Part shown: positions 1 through 10,514 of the stretch, in pieces
How the letters are laid out: the number at the start of each line of letters is the position of its first letter
Numbering within the stretch: the first letter of the stretch is position 1
Origin: Akkermansiaceae bacterium
GTDB taxonomy: Bacteria > Verrucomicrobiota > Verrucomicrobiia > Verrucomicrobiales > Akkermansiaceae
NCBI GenBank assembly: GCA_947462535.1
Contig: CANHPN010000005.1
Coordinates: 1 to 64,000 of the forward strand
Direction of reading: 5' to 3'
Length of the DNA: 64,000 bases
Position numbers and translations under genes: made by a program
The notes under the pieces: model-generated
Databases searched by the model: none
What the model saw: the letters and a program-made list of their open reading frames with translations, nothing else
Told to the model about the DNA's origin: nothing

Positions 1-1
1 C

Positions 2-1135
2 GCCAGTCTGCAAGGAGTGAAAGGCTTCGCCCGGCTCGGGCTCAAGACCGTCACCTTTTACGCGACATCGTCGCTGGCGGCGATTCTTCTCGGGCTGTTG
101 CTGGTGAACCTGATCGAACCGGGAATCGAAAACGGCAGGCCTAACGAGTTGATCCGCCAGGCCTTCGAGGAAGGGGCCGCCCAAGCGAGCGAGAAGGACC
201 TGGCGACCGTCGCGGGTGCCGGCGGAAGGCACGCGACCGATTTCCTCGAAATCTTCCGCAAGATGCTGCCCGAAAACGTGGTGGCCGCCGCCGCGGACAA
301 CGGCCAGATACTCGGCGTCATCGTGTTCAGCCTCCTTTTCGCGCTGGCCATCACCCGCCTGCCCGCAGAGGAAATGCGAACGATCCGCGAGTTTTTCCAG
401 GCGGCGAACGACGCGATGATCGTCCTCACGCAATGGGTGATGGCGGCCGCGCCCATCGGGGTTTACGCGCTGATCCTGCCGGTCGTTTACGAAACCGGGG
501 CGGAGCTCTTCGTCCACCTCGGCAAGTATTTTCTAACGGTTATGATCGAGTTAGCCCTGCACTTGTTCATCGTCCTGCCGCTGGTGCTGCGCTTCCTCGG
601 GCGGGTGAGCCCGCTGGCTCATTTCCGGGCGATGAGGCCGGCCTTGCTGATGGCGTTTTCCACGGCGTCCTCGTCCGGGACGCTGCCGGTGACGTTGCGT
701 TGCGTGCGGGAAAACGCCGGAGTCTCGCAGCGCGTCTCCAGCTTCACCATCCCGCTCGGCGCCACGGTGAACATGGACGGCACCGCGCTCTATGAATGCG
801 TGGCGGTCATCTTCGTGGCGCAGGTGATGGGCGTGGAGCTCGGAGCGGGCGCGCAGTTTTTCATCGTGTTCGCCTCCCTTCTCACCAGCGTCGGGGTCGC
901 CGGAATTCCCTCCGCGAGCCTGGTGGCGATTTTGTTGATTCTGAAAAACTGCGGCATTCAAGGCGCCGAAACTGCGGTGGTCGCCCTGCTCTCGGTGGAC
1001 CGCCTGCTCGACATGAGCCGCACCACAGTGAACGTCTTCAGCGACTCCTGCGCCGCAGTCATCATCGCGAAATCCGAGGGCGAGGACGTGCTAACGGGCA
1101 GTCCGCAGCTGGTGGCTGGCGGCACGGGGACCTGA
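2..1135 (+). CDS. Dicarboxylate/amino acid:cation symporter (DAACS family), 5' partial
   Basis: Secondary transporter of the glutamate/aspartate/C4-dicarboxylate:Na+ or H+ family in the inner membrane. The reading frame is open to the first base of the window, and a GTG at 17 falls inside conserved sequence (SLQGVKGFARLGLKT), so the true start lies upstream and roughly the first 50-70 residues are missing. Diagnostic motifs are the serine-rich hairpin SSSGTLPVT, the NMDGTALYE motif of helix 7, the second hairpin VAGIPSASLV, and the helix 8 stretch DRLLDMSRTTVNVFSD containing the substrate-binding Arg/Asp/Asn positions of the family. It converges on the aspartase gene with only 21 bases between the stops. 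The pairing suggests aspartate import coupled to deamination (inference). Exact substrate cannot be fixed from sequence. Confidence 0.9.
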   Translation, partial: ASLQGVKGFARLGLKTVTFYATSSLAAILLGLLLVNLIEPGIENGRPNELIRQAFEEGAAQASEKDLATVAGAGGRHATDFLEIFRKMLPENVVAAAADNGQILGVIVFSLLFALAITRLPAEEMRTIREFFQAANDAMIVLTQWVMAAAPIGVYALILPVVYETGAELFVHLGKYFLTVMIELALHLFIVLPLVLRFLGRVSPLAHFRAMRPALLMAFSTASSSGTLPVTLRCVRENAGVSQRVSSFTIPLGATVNMDGTALYECVAVIFVAQVMGVELGAGAQFFIVFASLLTSVGVAGIPSASLVAILLILKNCGIQGAETAVVALLSVDRLLDMSRTTVNVFSDSCAAVIIAKSEGEDVLTGSPQLVAGGTGT

Positions 1136-1156
1136 GTTCCCTATCAAACCAGCGGG

Positions 1157-3022
1157 TCACCTCGGCCGCGTCATTTTCTCCGGCGTCAGCAGGTCGTCGA
1201 GCTGCTCCTTGCTGAGCCAGCCTTTTTCCAACACGAGGCTGTAAACGCTCGCTCCGGTGGCGAGAGCCTCCTTGGCGATGGCCGCGCTGCGCTCGTAGCC
1301 GAGCACCGGATTGAGCGCGGTGACCAGGCCGATGGAATTCTGCACATACGCCAAACACCGCTCGCGGTTCGCCTCAATGCCGGAAATGCAGCGGGTGTGC
1401 AGGGCGATGGCGGCATTGCGCAGCAGCGTGAGTCCGAAGAACAGATTGAAGGCGATGATCGGCTCGGCCATGTTGAGCTCCAACTCGCTCGCCTCGCAAG
1501 CCATGGAAATGGTCACGTCCGCGCCGATGATTTGATAGCAGACCTGGCTAACCATTTCGGGGATCACCGGATTCACCTTGCCGGGCATGATCGAGGAGCC
1601 GGGCTGCATCGCTGGCAGGCGGATTTCATAGAGTCCGGCGCGCGGGCCCGAGGAAAGCCAGCGGAGGTCGTTGCAAATCTTGGAAAGCTGCACGGCGGCG
1701 GTTTTCATCGCGCCGCTCATCAGGGAGAACGAGCCGCTGTCCTGGGTGGACTGCACCAGGTTTTCCGCGAGGCGGACGGGCAAGCCACTGACTTCGGCGA
1801 GGTGCCGGGTGCACAACTCGGCATATCCCGGCGGACTGTTGATGCCGGTGCCGACTGCGGTGGCCCCCATGTTGACGTCGAGAAACTCGCCCGCAGCGCT
1901 CTCGATATAACGGATGCCGTCCTTGATCGTGGCGGCGTAGGCGCTGAATTCCTGGCCGAGCGTCATCGGCACGGCATCCTGGTTCTCCGTGCGACCCATT
2001 TTCATGACATCGTGAAACTCCATGGCCTTGGCGACGAGCGCGGCCCTCAGCTCGCGCAGGGCGGAGGTGGCGTCACGCATGGTTAGAATGACGCCGAGCT
2101 TGATGGCGGTAGGGTAGGCGTCGTTGGTCGATTGCGAGCGGTTGACGTCGTCGTTCGGATGGAGGAATTCGTATTGGCCTTTCCGGTGGCCGAGGATTTC
2201 GAGGGCGCGGTTGGCGATCACCTCGTTGGCGTTCATGTTCGTCGAGGTGCCGGCCCCGCCCTGGATCATGTCGATGGTGAAATGCTGATGCCAGTTCCCG
2301 GCGATGATCTCGTTGCACGCGGCGATAATAGCGTCCGCGCGGTCGGACGCGATCACCCCGAGATCCTTGTTAGCGAGCGCGGCGGCTTTTTTCACATAGG
2401 CGAGACTGCGGACGAAATGGCCGAAGTGATGCAGCGGAATGCCGGAAACCGGGAAGTTCTCCATGCCGCGCAGCGTCTGCACCCCGTAGTAGGCGGTGTC
2501 CGGCAGCTCGCGCTCGCCGAGCGAATCGTGTTCCTTGCGCCAGGTCTCGACCACCGGGGAAACGCCGGTGACAAAGCGCTCGTTAGCCGCCTGCAGGCGC
2601 GTGCTCAGCCGCCGCGCGACGTGACCGACCATCTGATAGAAAACCTCCGGCTGCTCCGCCCGGATCCGCTCGAAAACCGCGCGGGGAATCAGCCGGACCT
2701 TCACTTCCGTCAGCGCCACGCCCGACGCGGAATGCGGCAGATCACCCAACAAACCCCCCTCGCCAAAGGCCGCGCCGCGCGTGAGCGTCGCCAACCGGGT
2801 CGTATGACCGTGACTCCCCCGAACGATTTCCACCTCACCCTCCTCGACGATTCCCATCCACAAACGCGGCATGGATTCGTGAAAAAGATAGCTTCCGGTC
2901 GGATAGGTATGGGACTCGCCCTCGTTGATCAACGCGGCCAAATCGCCCGCCGGAATGGACATCGTTTCGGCCAGGCGGGAAATCCGCGCTTCGGAGAAAA
3001 TTCGATCGTCGGAAGAATCCAT
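1157..3022 (-). CDS. aspA: Aspartate ammonia-lyase with N-terminal cyclic-nucleotide-binding-like domain
   Basis: Two-domain protein of 621 residues. Residues about 20-145 form a CRP-like nucleotide-binding fold (PTGSYLFHES, then FGEGGLLGDLPHSAS near 86-100). Residues about 162-621 are an aspartase (L-aspartate to fumarate plus ammonia): RKEHDSLGERELPDTAYYG start, ENQDAVPMTLGQEF, and the fumarase/aspartase signature GSSIMPGKVNP at 475-485. In the nucleotide-binding cassette the usual Arg of the PRxA motif, which contacts the cyclic phosphate in CRP, is His97, so ligand binding may differ from CRP. A stand-alone aspartase is about 470 residues, so the extra domain is an allosteric candidate. 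It converges with the amino-acid symporter and lies 48 bases downstream of the SulP gene on the same strand. Class II fumarase is the main alternative, but the N-terminal aspartase motifs fit better. Confidence 0.9.
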   Translation of the reverse strand: MDSSDDRIFSEARISRLAETMSIPAGDLAALINEGESHTYPTGSYLFHESMPRLWMGIVEEGEVEIVRGSHGHTTRLATLTRGAAFGEGGLLGDLPHSASGVALTEVKVRLIPRAVFERIRAEQPEVFYQMVGHVARRLSTRLQAANERFVTGVSPVVETWRKEHDSLGERELPDTAYYGVQTLRGMENFPVSGIPLHHFGHFVRSLAYVKKAAALANKDLGVIASDRADAIIAACNEIIAGNWHQHFTIDMIQGGAGTSTNMNANEVIANRALEILGHRKGQYEFLHPNDDVNRSQSTNDAYPTAIKLGVILTMRDATSALRELRAALVAKAMEFHDVMKMGRTENQDAVPMTLGQEFSAYAATIKDGIRYIESAAGEFLDVNMGATAVGTGINSPPGYAELCTRHLAEVSGLPVRLAENLVQSTQDSGSFSLMSGAMKTAAVQLSKICNDLRWLSSGPRAGLYEIRLPAMQPGSSIMPGKVNPVIPEMVSQVCYQIIGADVTISMACEASELELNMAEPIIAFNLFFGLTLLRNAAIALHTRCISGIEANRERCLAYVQNSIGLVTALNPVLGYERSAAIAKEALATGASVYSLVLEKGWLSKEQLDDLLTPEKMTRPR

Positions 3023-3070
3023 GCCCGAATCTTAGGGCGACCGCACACCTCCGTCATGAAGAAAACCAAA

Positions 3071-4621
3071 CTAACCACCAAGCCGGGCGACAAGATACGC
3101 CGGGTCGTCGTCCGCGACCTGCACGTCCACCAGGTTCCCGGCGCGCTCCAACATCCGGCGGCAGTCGGGCGACAAATGCCGGACATGCAGAACCTTTCCG
3201 ACCTTCCGGTAGCGCTCGGCCAGCGCACGGATCGCCTCAAGGCCGGACAGGTCACACACCCGGGCGTCGCGGAAATCCAAGGTCACCTGGTCCGGATCCT
3301 TCGCTGGGGCGAACTTCTCGGAAAAATCCCGCACCGATCCGAAATAGAGCAGCCCTTCCAGACCGTAAATCCGTTCCTGCTCCGAATCCGCTAACAACGA
3401 ACACCGCACGTTCTTCGAGCTCTTCCATGCGAACACCAGCGCGGATAGAACCACTCCGCAGAACACCGCGATTGCCAGGTCCTGCCAGACGGTGATCGCG
3501 GTCACCACCACGATCACCAGCACGTCCGAAAACGGAACCTTGCCGAGAGTGTTCAAGCTCGACCACTCGAAGGTCGCGATCACCACCACGAACATCACGC
3601 CAGTTAGCGCGGCGATGGGGATTTGATCGATCAGCGGCGAGCCGAACACGATGAAAGCCAGCAACGCGCCCGCCGCGATCACCCCGGACATCCGGCCGCG
3701 GCCGCCGGAGGTGATGTTGATGAGACTCTCCCCCACCAGCGCGCAGCCGCCCATGCCCTTGAACAATCCGGCGAAGATGTTAGACACGCCGAGGGCGATG
3801 GCTTCGCGGTTGCCCTTGCCGCGGGTCTCGGTGATTTCATCGATGAGCTGCAGAGTCATCAGCGTTTCTACCAGACCCACCATGGAGAAAATGAACGCGT
3901 AGGGCGCGACGAAACGCAGGGTCTCCCAAGTGAGCGGGACACCGGGCCAGTGGGGCAGCGGAAAAGGCCCTTTCACGCTGGAAAGATCGCCCACCGTCTG
4001 TGTTTCCAGGCCAAGGGCCACCAGACTCACCACAATGATCGCGGCAAGAGACGACGGGATTTTCTTCGTGAACCTGGGCAACACGTAAATGACCGCCATC
4101 GTCAGCCCCACCAATCCCAGCATCGTGTAAAGCGGCAGGCCATGCAGCCAGTCACCCACCGCCGCGCCGTCCCGCTCACGGAACATGCGAAGCTGGGAAA
4201 TGAAAACCACGATCGCCAGGCCTTTCACGAATCCCATCATCACCGGATGGGGCACCAAACGGATCAGCCGCCCTAACCGGAGCAAGCCCACCCCGACCTG
4301 GATCAGGCCCATCAGAATCACCGCCAGAAACAAATACTCAAGTCCGGCACCGGGACCGCCGCGACGATCCCCTTCCGCCACCAAGGCGATCATCACCACC
4401 GCCAGCGACCCGGCCGCCGAGGAGATCATGCCAGGGCGCCCACCGAACGCGGCGGTGATCAAACAGACGAAAAATCCGGCGTAAAGCCCGGCCAGCGGCG
4501 GCGCGCCCGCGACAAAGGCGAAGGCAATCGATCCGGGAACCAGCGCGAGAGCCACGGTCAGGCCGGCGAGGGCGTCGTCTTTCCACGTGCCGCGTTTTTT
4601 TTGGAAGAATTGGGAGAACAT
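3071..4621 (-). CDS. SulP-family anion transporter with C-terminal STAS domain
   Basis: Inner-membrane transporter of 516 residues for sulfate, bicarbonate or a related anion. The N-terminus shows the family motif set: DALAGLTVALALVPGSIAFA, then PPLAGLYAGFF and GRPGMISSAAGS. About ten or more hydrophobic segments follow to residue 400. The C-terminal part from about residue 430 is a STAS domain (VTLDFRDARVCDLSGLEAIR). Which anion is carried cannot be told from sequence; a dedicated sulfate ABC system lies about 25 kb away, so bicarbonate is a reasonable alternative. The start at 4621 is immediately downstream of the terminator of the ATP synthase operon. The aspartase follows on the same strand 48 bases later and could be co-transcribed. 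Confidence 0.9.
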   Translation of the reverse strand: MFSQFFQKKRGTWKDDALAGLTVALALVPGSIAFAFVAGAPPLAGLYAGFFVCLITAAFGGRPGMISSAAGSLAVVMIALVAEGDRRGGPGAGLEYLFLAVILMGLIQVGVGLLRLGRLIRLVPHPVMMGFVKGLAIVVFISQLRMFRERDGAAVGDWLHGLPLYTMLGLVGLTMAVIYVLPRFTKKIPSSLAAIIVVSLVALGLETQTVGDLSSVKGPFPLPHWPGVPLTWETLRFVAPYAFIFSMVGLVETLMTLQLIDEITETRGKGNREAIALGVSNIFAGLFKGMGGCALVGESLINITSGGRGRMSGVIAAGALLAFIVFGSPLIDQIPIAALTGVMFVVVIATFEWSSLNTLGKVPFSDVLVIVVVTAITVWQDLAIAVFCGVVLSALVFAWKSSKNVRCSLLADSEQERIYGLEGLLYFGSVRDFSEKFAPAKDPDQVTLDFRDARVCDLSGLEAIRALAERYRKVGKVLHVRHLSPDCRRMLERAGNLVDVQVADDDPAYLVARLGG

Positions 4622-4640
4622 ATCCAGCGGGTTACGAAAA

Positions 4641-4671
4641 AAGCCCGCTTCGGATAGACCGACGCGGGCTT
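4641..4671 (-). terminator. Intrinsic terminator of the ATP synthase operon
   Basis: Eight-base inverted repeat AAGCCCGC (4641-4648) and GCGGGCTT (4664-4671) with a 15-base loop. Read on the minus strand the stem is followed by a run of T (complement of the A run around 4637-4642). It lies 23 bases after the atpC stop and 20 bases before the SulP start, so it separates the two units. Confidence 0.85.
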
Positions 4672-4693
4672 TGAAATTTCCGAAGGATCAACC

Positions 4694-5107
4694 TCAGTGG
4701 CGAAAGGTCTTCTTGAAGTGCAGCGCGGCGGCGGACTTCGCGATGACGCCCTGGAGATAGGCGACTTCCTCTGCATCCATGCTGTGCTCCACGCCCTGGA
4801 GTTTTTCCTGGGCGCGCTTGATCGCTTCTTCCGCGTTGAGTTCGTCGATCTCGGCCTCTCCCAGCGCCATGTCGGTTAGGACGACGACCTTGGACTGGGA
4901 GACTTCAGCGAACCCCGAACCAATGGCGAGCCTTTCAACTTTGCCGTTGTGGAGGTAGCGCAACTCGCCGGGCTTCAGCGCGGTCACAAGACCGGCGTGC
5001 TGCGGCAGGATGCCCATTTCTCCGTCCGCTCCCGGGAGATAGACGTTGTCCACGGTGTCCGAGAAGATCTTCTTCTCGGGAGTGACGATATCAAGTTGGA
5101 GAGCCAT
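4694..5107 (-). CDS. atpC: F1F0 ATP synthase subunit epsilon
   Basis: Epsilon subunit of the F1 central stalk, 137 residues. It begins MALQLDIVTPEKKIFSDTV, the usual family start; an in-frame upstream extension to 5167 would overlap atpD and is not conserved, so the ATG at 5107 is chosen. The motif GEMGILPQHAGLVTALKPG is characteristic, and the C-terminal helical domain (AEEAIKRAQEKL) is present. Last gene of the operon, 31 bases after the atpD stop and followed by the terminator. Confidence 0.95.
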   Translation of the reverse strand: MALQLDIVTPEKKIFSDTVDNVYLPGADGEMGILPQHAGLVTALKPGELRYLHNGKVERLAIGSGFAEVSQSKVVVLTDMALGEAEIDELNAEEAIKRAQEKLQGVEHSMDAEEVAYLQGVIAKSAAALHFKKTFRH

Positions 5108-5138
5108 GGCAGTGGTAAATGCTGAAAACCTGAAATTC

Positions 5139-6641
<1,503 letters not shown>

Positions 6642-7535
6642 TCATTCCATGGCTTTCATGGCCGTGGTGATTTCGAGAAGCTCGGCGGTGATGGCTCCCT
6701 GGCGGAGCTTGTTGTATTCGAGCGTGAGCTCCTTGATGAATTTCTTCGCGTTGTCGGTCGCGGATTTCATGGCAACCATACGCGCGGAGTGCTCGGAAGC
6801 GCGGGCTTCCATGAGGGCCTGGAAGACCTCGTAATTGACGTAAAGCGGAAGGATCGCGGCGAGCACGCCGGCCGGGCTTGGCTCGAAGATGTAGTCGCAC
6901 GCAGCATCGTTCTCGTGCTCCTCAACCTTGAATCCCGCGCCGATTTCCTCGAACGCCTGTTCCTCGCCCTTACGGTGGCCCTGGATCGGCAGAAGCGTCA
7001 CGACCTCGGGCTCCTGGCGCAGGGTGTTCACGAAACTGGTGAAGGCGATGGAAACCTTGTCATAGTTTCCGTCGAGGAACTGTTGGGTGATGAACTTGGC
7101 GATCGGGCGGGCCTGGGAGAAAGGCACCGGGTCCTTGACGGTGAAATCCGCGATCACCTTGATGCCGAGCTTTTCAGCCATCGTGCGGAGCTTGCGGCCG
7201 ACGGTCACGAAGTGCGCGTCAGGCGAAGCCTGCAACTTGATCTTGCGGGCGAGGTTGGTGTTGATAGGACCGCAGAGCCCCTTATCGGTAGAGATCACCA
7301 GCACCAGCTCGCGGCCGCCCTGACGGCGCTCTAGCAGCGGGTGGGATTCCTCGCCGAAGTTCTTGCGCATGTCGAACAGCATCTGGGTGAGCTGCTTGGC
7401 ATACTCACGCCCGCCGAGCGCTTGGTCCTGCGCCTTCTTCATCTTGGCGGCAGCGACAAGCTGCATCGCGCGAGTGATCTGCGCGGTGTTTTTGACCGAC
7501 TTGATGCGTCGGCGGATGTCGCGGAGGTTTGCCAT
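6642..7535 (-). CDS. atpG: F1F0 ATP synthase subunit gamma
   Basis: Rotor gamma subunit, 297 residues. N-terminus MANLRDIRRRIKSVKNTAQITRAMQLVAAAKM and C-terminal helix ending KLRQGAITAELLEITT are the two coiled-coil strands that enter the alpha3beta3 ring; STDKGLCGPINTN is the conserved central motif. Length is normal. It lies 51 bases downstream of atpA, and the spacer contains a short repeat (see findings). Confidence 0.97.
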   Translation of the reverse strand: MANLRDIRRRIKSVKNTAQITRAMQLVAAAKMKKAQDQALGGREYAKQLTQMLFDMRKNFGEESHPLLERRQGGRELVLVISTDKGLCGPINTNLARKIKLQASPDAHFVTVGRKLRTMAEKLGIKVIADFTVKDPVPFSQARPIAKFITQQFLDGNYDKVSIAFTSFVNTLRQEPEVVTLLPIQGHRKGEEQAFEEIGAGFKVEEHENDAACDYIFEPSPAGVLAAILPLYVNYEVFQALMEARASEHSARMVAMKSATDNAKKFIKELTLEYNKLRQGAITAELLEITTAMKAME

Positions 7536-7586
7536 GTTGTCGAGAGGGTAGAGTCAGGAATCCAGAATCAAGGAAGAGGAAGGAGA

Positions 7587-9128
7587 TTATTTCCAGGACT
7601 TCTTGAAGTCCTCGATGCCTTGGCTGACAGCCTCGACCATCGCCTTGTCCTTTTTAAGATCCGGCTTTTCGTTGCGGATCTTGTCGAGGAGGTCGCCCTT
7701 GCGGGTGTTGAAGAAATCACCGAGCGCGGCTTGGAAACGCTTTACGTCGGCGACGGAGACGTCGTCGAAGTAACCGTTCTGCATCGCGAAGAGATAGATG
7801 GACTCCATCTCCATGGCCAGCGGGCTGTATTGGTTCTGCTTGAAGAGCTCGACGATGCGGGCACCGCGATCGAGCTTCTTCTTGGTGGAAGCATCAAGGT
7901 CGGAACCGAACTGGGCGAAGGCCTGAAGCTCGCGGTACTGGGCGAGGTCGAGCTTGGTGGTGCCGGCGACGGACTTGATCGTCTTGGTCTGGCAGGCGGA
8001 CCCCACGCGGGATACCGAGAGGCCGACGGAGATCGCCGGGCGGACACCTTGATAGAAAAGGTCGGTTTCCAGGTAGATCTGGCCGTCGGTGATGGAGATC
8101 ACGTTGGTCGGAATGTAGGCGGAAACATCGCCGGCCTGCGTCTCGATAATCGGCAGAGCGGTGAGCGAGCCACCACCCGCGGCTTCGGATAGACGGGCGG
8201 AACGCTCAAGCAACCGGCTGTGGAGGTAGAACACGTCACCCGGATAAGCTTCACGGCCGGATGGGCGGCGGAGAATCAGCGACACCTGGCGGTAGGCGAC
8301 GGCGTGCTTGGAAAGGTCATCGAACACGATCAAGCAGTCCTTGCCCTGATCCATGAAATACTCGGCGATGGCGCAACCTGCGTATGGAGCGAGGTATTGC
8401 ATGGCGGCGGCGTCCGAAGCGGATGCGGAAACGATGGTGGTGTATTCCATCGCGCCGGCGTCTTCGAGAATCTTCTGGGTCCGTGCGACGTTAGAGAGCT
8501 TCTGGCCGATGGCGACGTAGATGCAATACATCGGCTTGTGGTTCTGCAGCTTGCCGTTTTCCGCCGCCTTGTTTTGCTGGGCTTGGGAAATGATGGTGTC
8601 CACGGCGATGGTGGTCTTGCCAGTGGAGCGGTCGCCAATGATGAGCTCGCGCTGGCCGCGGCCGACGGGGATCATCGCGTCAATGGACATGATGCCGGTC
8701 TGCACGGGGACGGAAACGGACTTCCGCTTGATGATGCCCGGGGCGATCTTCTCCATCGGGTAGAAAGCGGCGGCGGCGATGTCGCCCTTGCCGTCGATGG
8801 GAGCGCCGAGCGCGTTGACTACGCGGCCGAGGACGGCCTCGCCGACAGGAACGGAGAGGAGTTTGCCTGTGGTGCGGCATTCGGCACCTTCCTTGACGGC
8901 CGCGTAGTCGCCGAGGAGCACGACGCCGACTTCGCTTTCCTCAAGGTTGAGCGCCATCCCGGTGACGCCGCCACCGAACTCGATCATCTCGTTGAGCATG
9001 ACGTCGGAGAGACCTTCGACCTTGGCGACACCATCACCGACCTGGCGGACGGTTCCGACGTTAGTTTTAGCGACGGAGGAAGTGATTCCGGCGATCTGTT
9101 GTTCGAGTTCTTGAAGGATGCTGCTCAT
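7587..9128 (-). CDS. atpA: F1F0 ATP synthase subunit alpha
   Basis: Non-catalytic nucleotide-binding alpha subunit, 513 residues. P-loop is GDRSTGKT (usual GDRQTGKT), followed by AVDTIISQ. The sequence [20 protein letters not shown] and the [12 protein letters not shown] stretch are family hallmarks. Length is normal for bacterial AtpA. Fourth gene from the end in the canonical order, 39 bases after atpH. Confidence 0.98.
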   Translation of the reverse strand: MSSILQELEQQIAGITSSVAKTNVGTVRQVGDGVAKVEGLSDVMLNEMIEFGGGVTGMALNLEESEVGVVLLGDYAAVKEGAECRTTGKLLSVPVGEAVLGRVVNALGAPIDGKGDIAAAAFYPMEKIAPGIIKRKSVSVPVQTGIMSIDAMIPVGRGQRELIIGDRSTGKTTIAVDTIISQAQQNKAAENGKLQNHKPMYCIYVAIGQKLSNVARTQKILEDAGAMEYTTIVSASASDAAAMQYLAPYAGCAIAEYFMDQGKDCLIVFDDLSKHAVAYRQVSLILRRPSGREAYPGDVFYLHSRLLERSARLSEAAGGGSLTALPIIETQAGDVSAYIPTNVISITDGQIYLETDLFYQGVRPAISVGLSVSRVGSACQTKTIKSVAGTTKLDLAQYRELQAFAQFGSDLDASTKKKLDRGARIVELFKQNQYSPLAMEMESIYLFAMQNGYFDDVSVADVKRFQAALGDFFNTRKGDLLDKIRNEKPDLKKDKAMVEAVSQGIEDFKKSWK

Positions 9129-9167
9129 GACAAGGTATCTATTGAAAAGTGAGAGTGTTTGAAAAAA

Positions 9168-9560
9168 TTAGAAGGCGTTGGCGAGGCGTTCGAGGCGCCC
9201 TTGGACCGAGCCGTCGAAAACGTCGTTGCCCACGCGGATGCGGAGACCACCCAGAAGGGCGGGAGTGATTTGATATTGGACCACGAGGCCGGGTCCATAC
9301 TGGTTGGTGAGACCGGCGACCACGCGCTGGCGGGTCGAGTCGCCGATTTCCACGGCGCTCTCGACGGTCACCTCGCGGCGCTCGAGCTCGAGGCGGGTCA
9401 GGCGCTGGATCGCGGAGAGGATCGCCTTGTAGTCACGCGGCTTGGCCTCGATAAGGCGGGCAACGACGGTGCGCAGCTTGGACTCGTCAAACCGGCCATC
9501 CGTCTGGCAGAACCCAAACAGGCGGCGGGCGCTGGCAGCGGCGGTTTTGGAAATCTTCAT
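9168..9560 (-). CDS. atpH: F1F0 ATP synthase subunit delta, short form
   Basis: Peripheral-stalk delta subunit. The C-terminal signature is clear (TPALLGGLRIRVGNDVFDGSVQGRLERL), and position between atpF and atpA fits. The protein is only 130 residues against about 175-180 for most bacterial delta subunits. The missing part is from the N-terminal helical domain that binds the alpha subunits. No open extension in the same frame reaches farther upstream with family similarity: the frame begins 27 bases after the atpF stop. So the gene is genuinely compact in this operon rather than mis-started. Confidence 0.9.
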   Translation of the reverse strand: MKISKTAAASARRLFGFCQTDGRFDESKLRTVVARLIEAKPRDYKAILSAIQRLTRLELERREVTVESAVEIGDSTRQRVVAGLTNQYGPGLVVQYQITPALLGGLRIRVGNDVFDGSVQGRLERLANAF

Positions 9561-9587
9561 GGCGGGATGGAGAGGAGAAATTGGAAA

Positions 9588-10139
9588 TCAACCTTCGACC
9601 GTAGCGAGCGCGTCCTCGTTGATGCGCTTCTGGTCGTCGGCGGTGAGTACCTTGCCGGTAACCTGCGAGGTGGTGGCGGCGACCAGGCGGCCGAATTCGC
9701 GCTTCAGCTCGCTGCTGAGGCGGTCGCGGTCAGCCTTGGCGGCGGCTTCCGCCTTGACGAGGATCTGTTGGGCGCTGGCGATCGCCTCCTGGGCTTTCTG
9801 CTCGGTAAATAGCGCGGCTCCCTGTTTGGCCTCGTTGATCAGGCGGACGGCCTCGTCGTTAGCCTTGGCGATGGCGGCGGCGGTGGTCGCTTCGGACTCC
9901 GCGAGCTGCTGCTCGATGCGCTTGAGCTTTTCCTCGCCTGCGGCGATTTTCGAGCGGCGCTCCTCGAGCATCGCCTGGATCGGGCCGAACGCGAATTTCT
10001 TCAGCAAGAGCGCGACGATCAGGAAGCTGACACACTGGGAGATGAAAAGCGACCAGGTGACGTTGAACGTCTTCATGATTTCACCCACCACGCCTTCGGA
10101 TTCGGCGGCGGGGACTGCGGCAAGGAGATCGAACATCAT
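9588..10139 (-). CDS. atpF: F1F0 ATP synthase subunit b
   Basis: Peripheral-stalk b subunit of 183 residues. One transmembrane helix (about residues 25-48, TWSLFISQCVSFLIVALLLKKF) is followed by GPIQAMLEERRSKIAAGEEK and a long charged helix typical of the dimeric b stalk. It lies between atpE and atpH in the standard order; the 90-base spacer after atpE is the largest inside the downstream part of the operon. Confidence 0.96.
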   Translation of the reverse strand: MMFDLLAAVPAAESEGVVGEIMKTFNVTWSLFISQCVSFLIVALLLKKFAFGPIQAMLEERRSKIAAGEEKLKRIEQQLAESEATTAAAIAKANDEAVRLINEAKQGAALFTEQKAQEAIASAQQILVKAEAAAKADRDRLSSELKREFGRLVAATTSQVTGKVLTADDQKRINEDALATVEG

Positions 10140-10229
10140 CGGGGAAAATTCGTTAGTATAAGCGGATGGAAACAGAGAGTCGGGAATGAGAGGCCGGACC
10201 AGGTTTCCCTGGTCCGGCTGGAATCAAAC

Positions 10230-10442
10230 TTACTTGGCAAGGAAGATCGCGAAGAAGACGATACCTTCGATAAGCGCCGCGAGAATGATCGACAGCGTGA
10301 GGATGCTGCCTGCGGCACCTGGGTTGCGGCCGGTGGCTTCAGCAGCCTTGGAGCCGAGGAGGCCGATTCCGAGTGCGGCACCGATGGCAGCGAAGGCGAC
10401 GTGCATGTTACCGGAAAGTTCGGCAAGGATTGGAGTCAACAT
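10230..10442 (-). CDS. atpE: F1F0 ATP synthase subunit c
   Basis: Proteolipid c subunit, 70 residues, two transmembrane helices with the polar loop GRNPGAAG (residues 39-46). The ion-carrying acid is Glu59 in ILAALIEGIVFF. It is followed by Gly, and the Gln/Ser/Thr ligands of sodium-type c rings are not seen, which points to proton coupling (inference from c-ring knowledge). The ATG at 10442 is chosen because an upstream in-frame start at 10481 would add residues of no family similarity. Confidence 0.96.
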   Translation of the reverse strand: MLTPILAELSGNMHVAFAAIGAALGIGLLGSKAAEATGRNPGAAGSILTLSIILAALIEGIVFFAIFLAK

Positions 10443-10514
10443 GATATAATTAGTTTGGTTGTTGGTTTTTCCGATTCCCACAGTTTATTCCATGGTCGAA
10501 TACGGGAAATCGTT

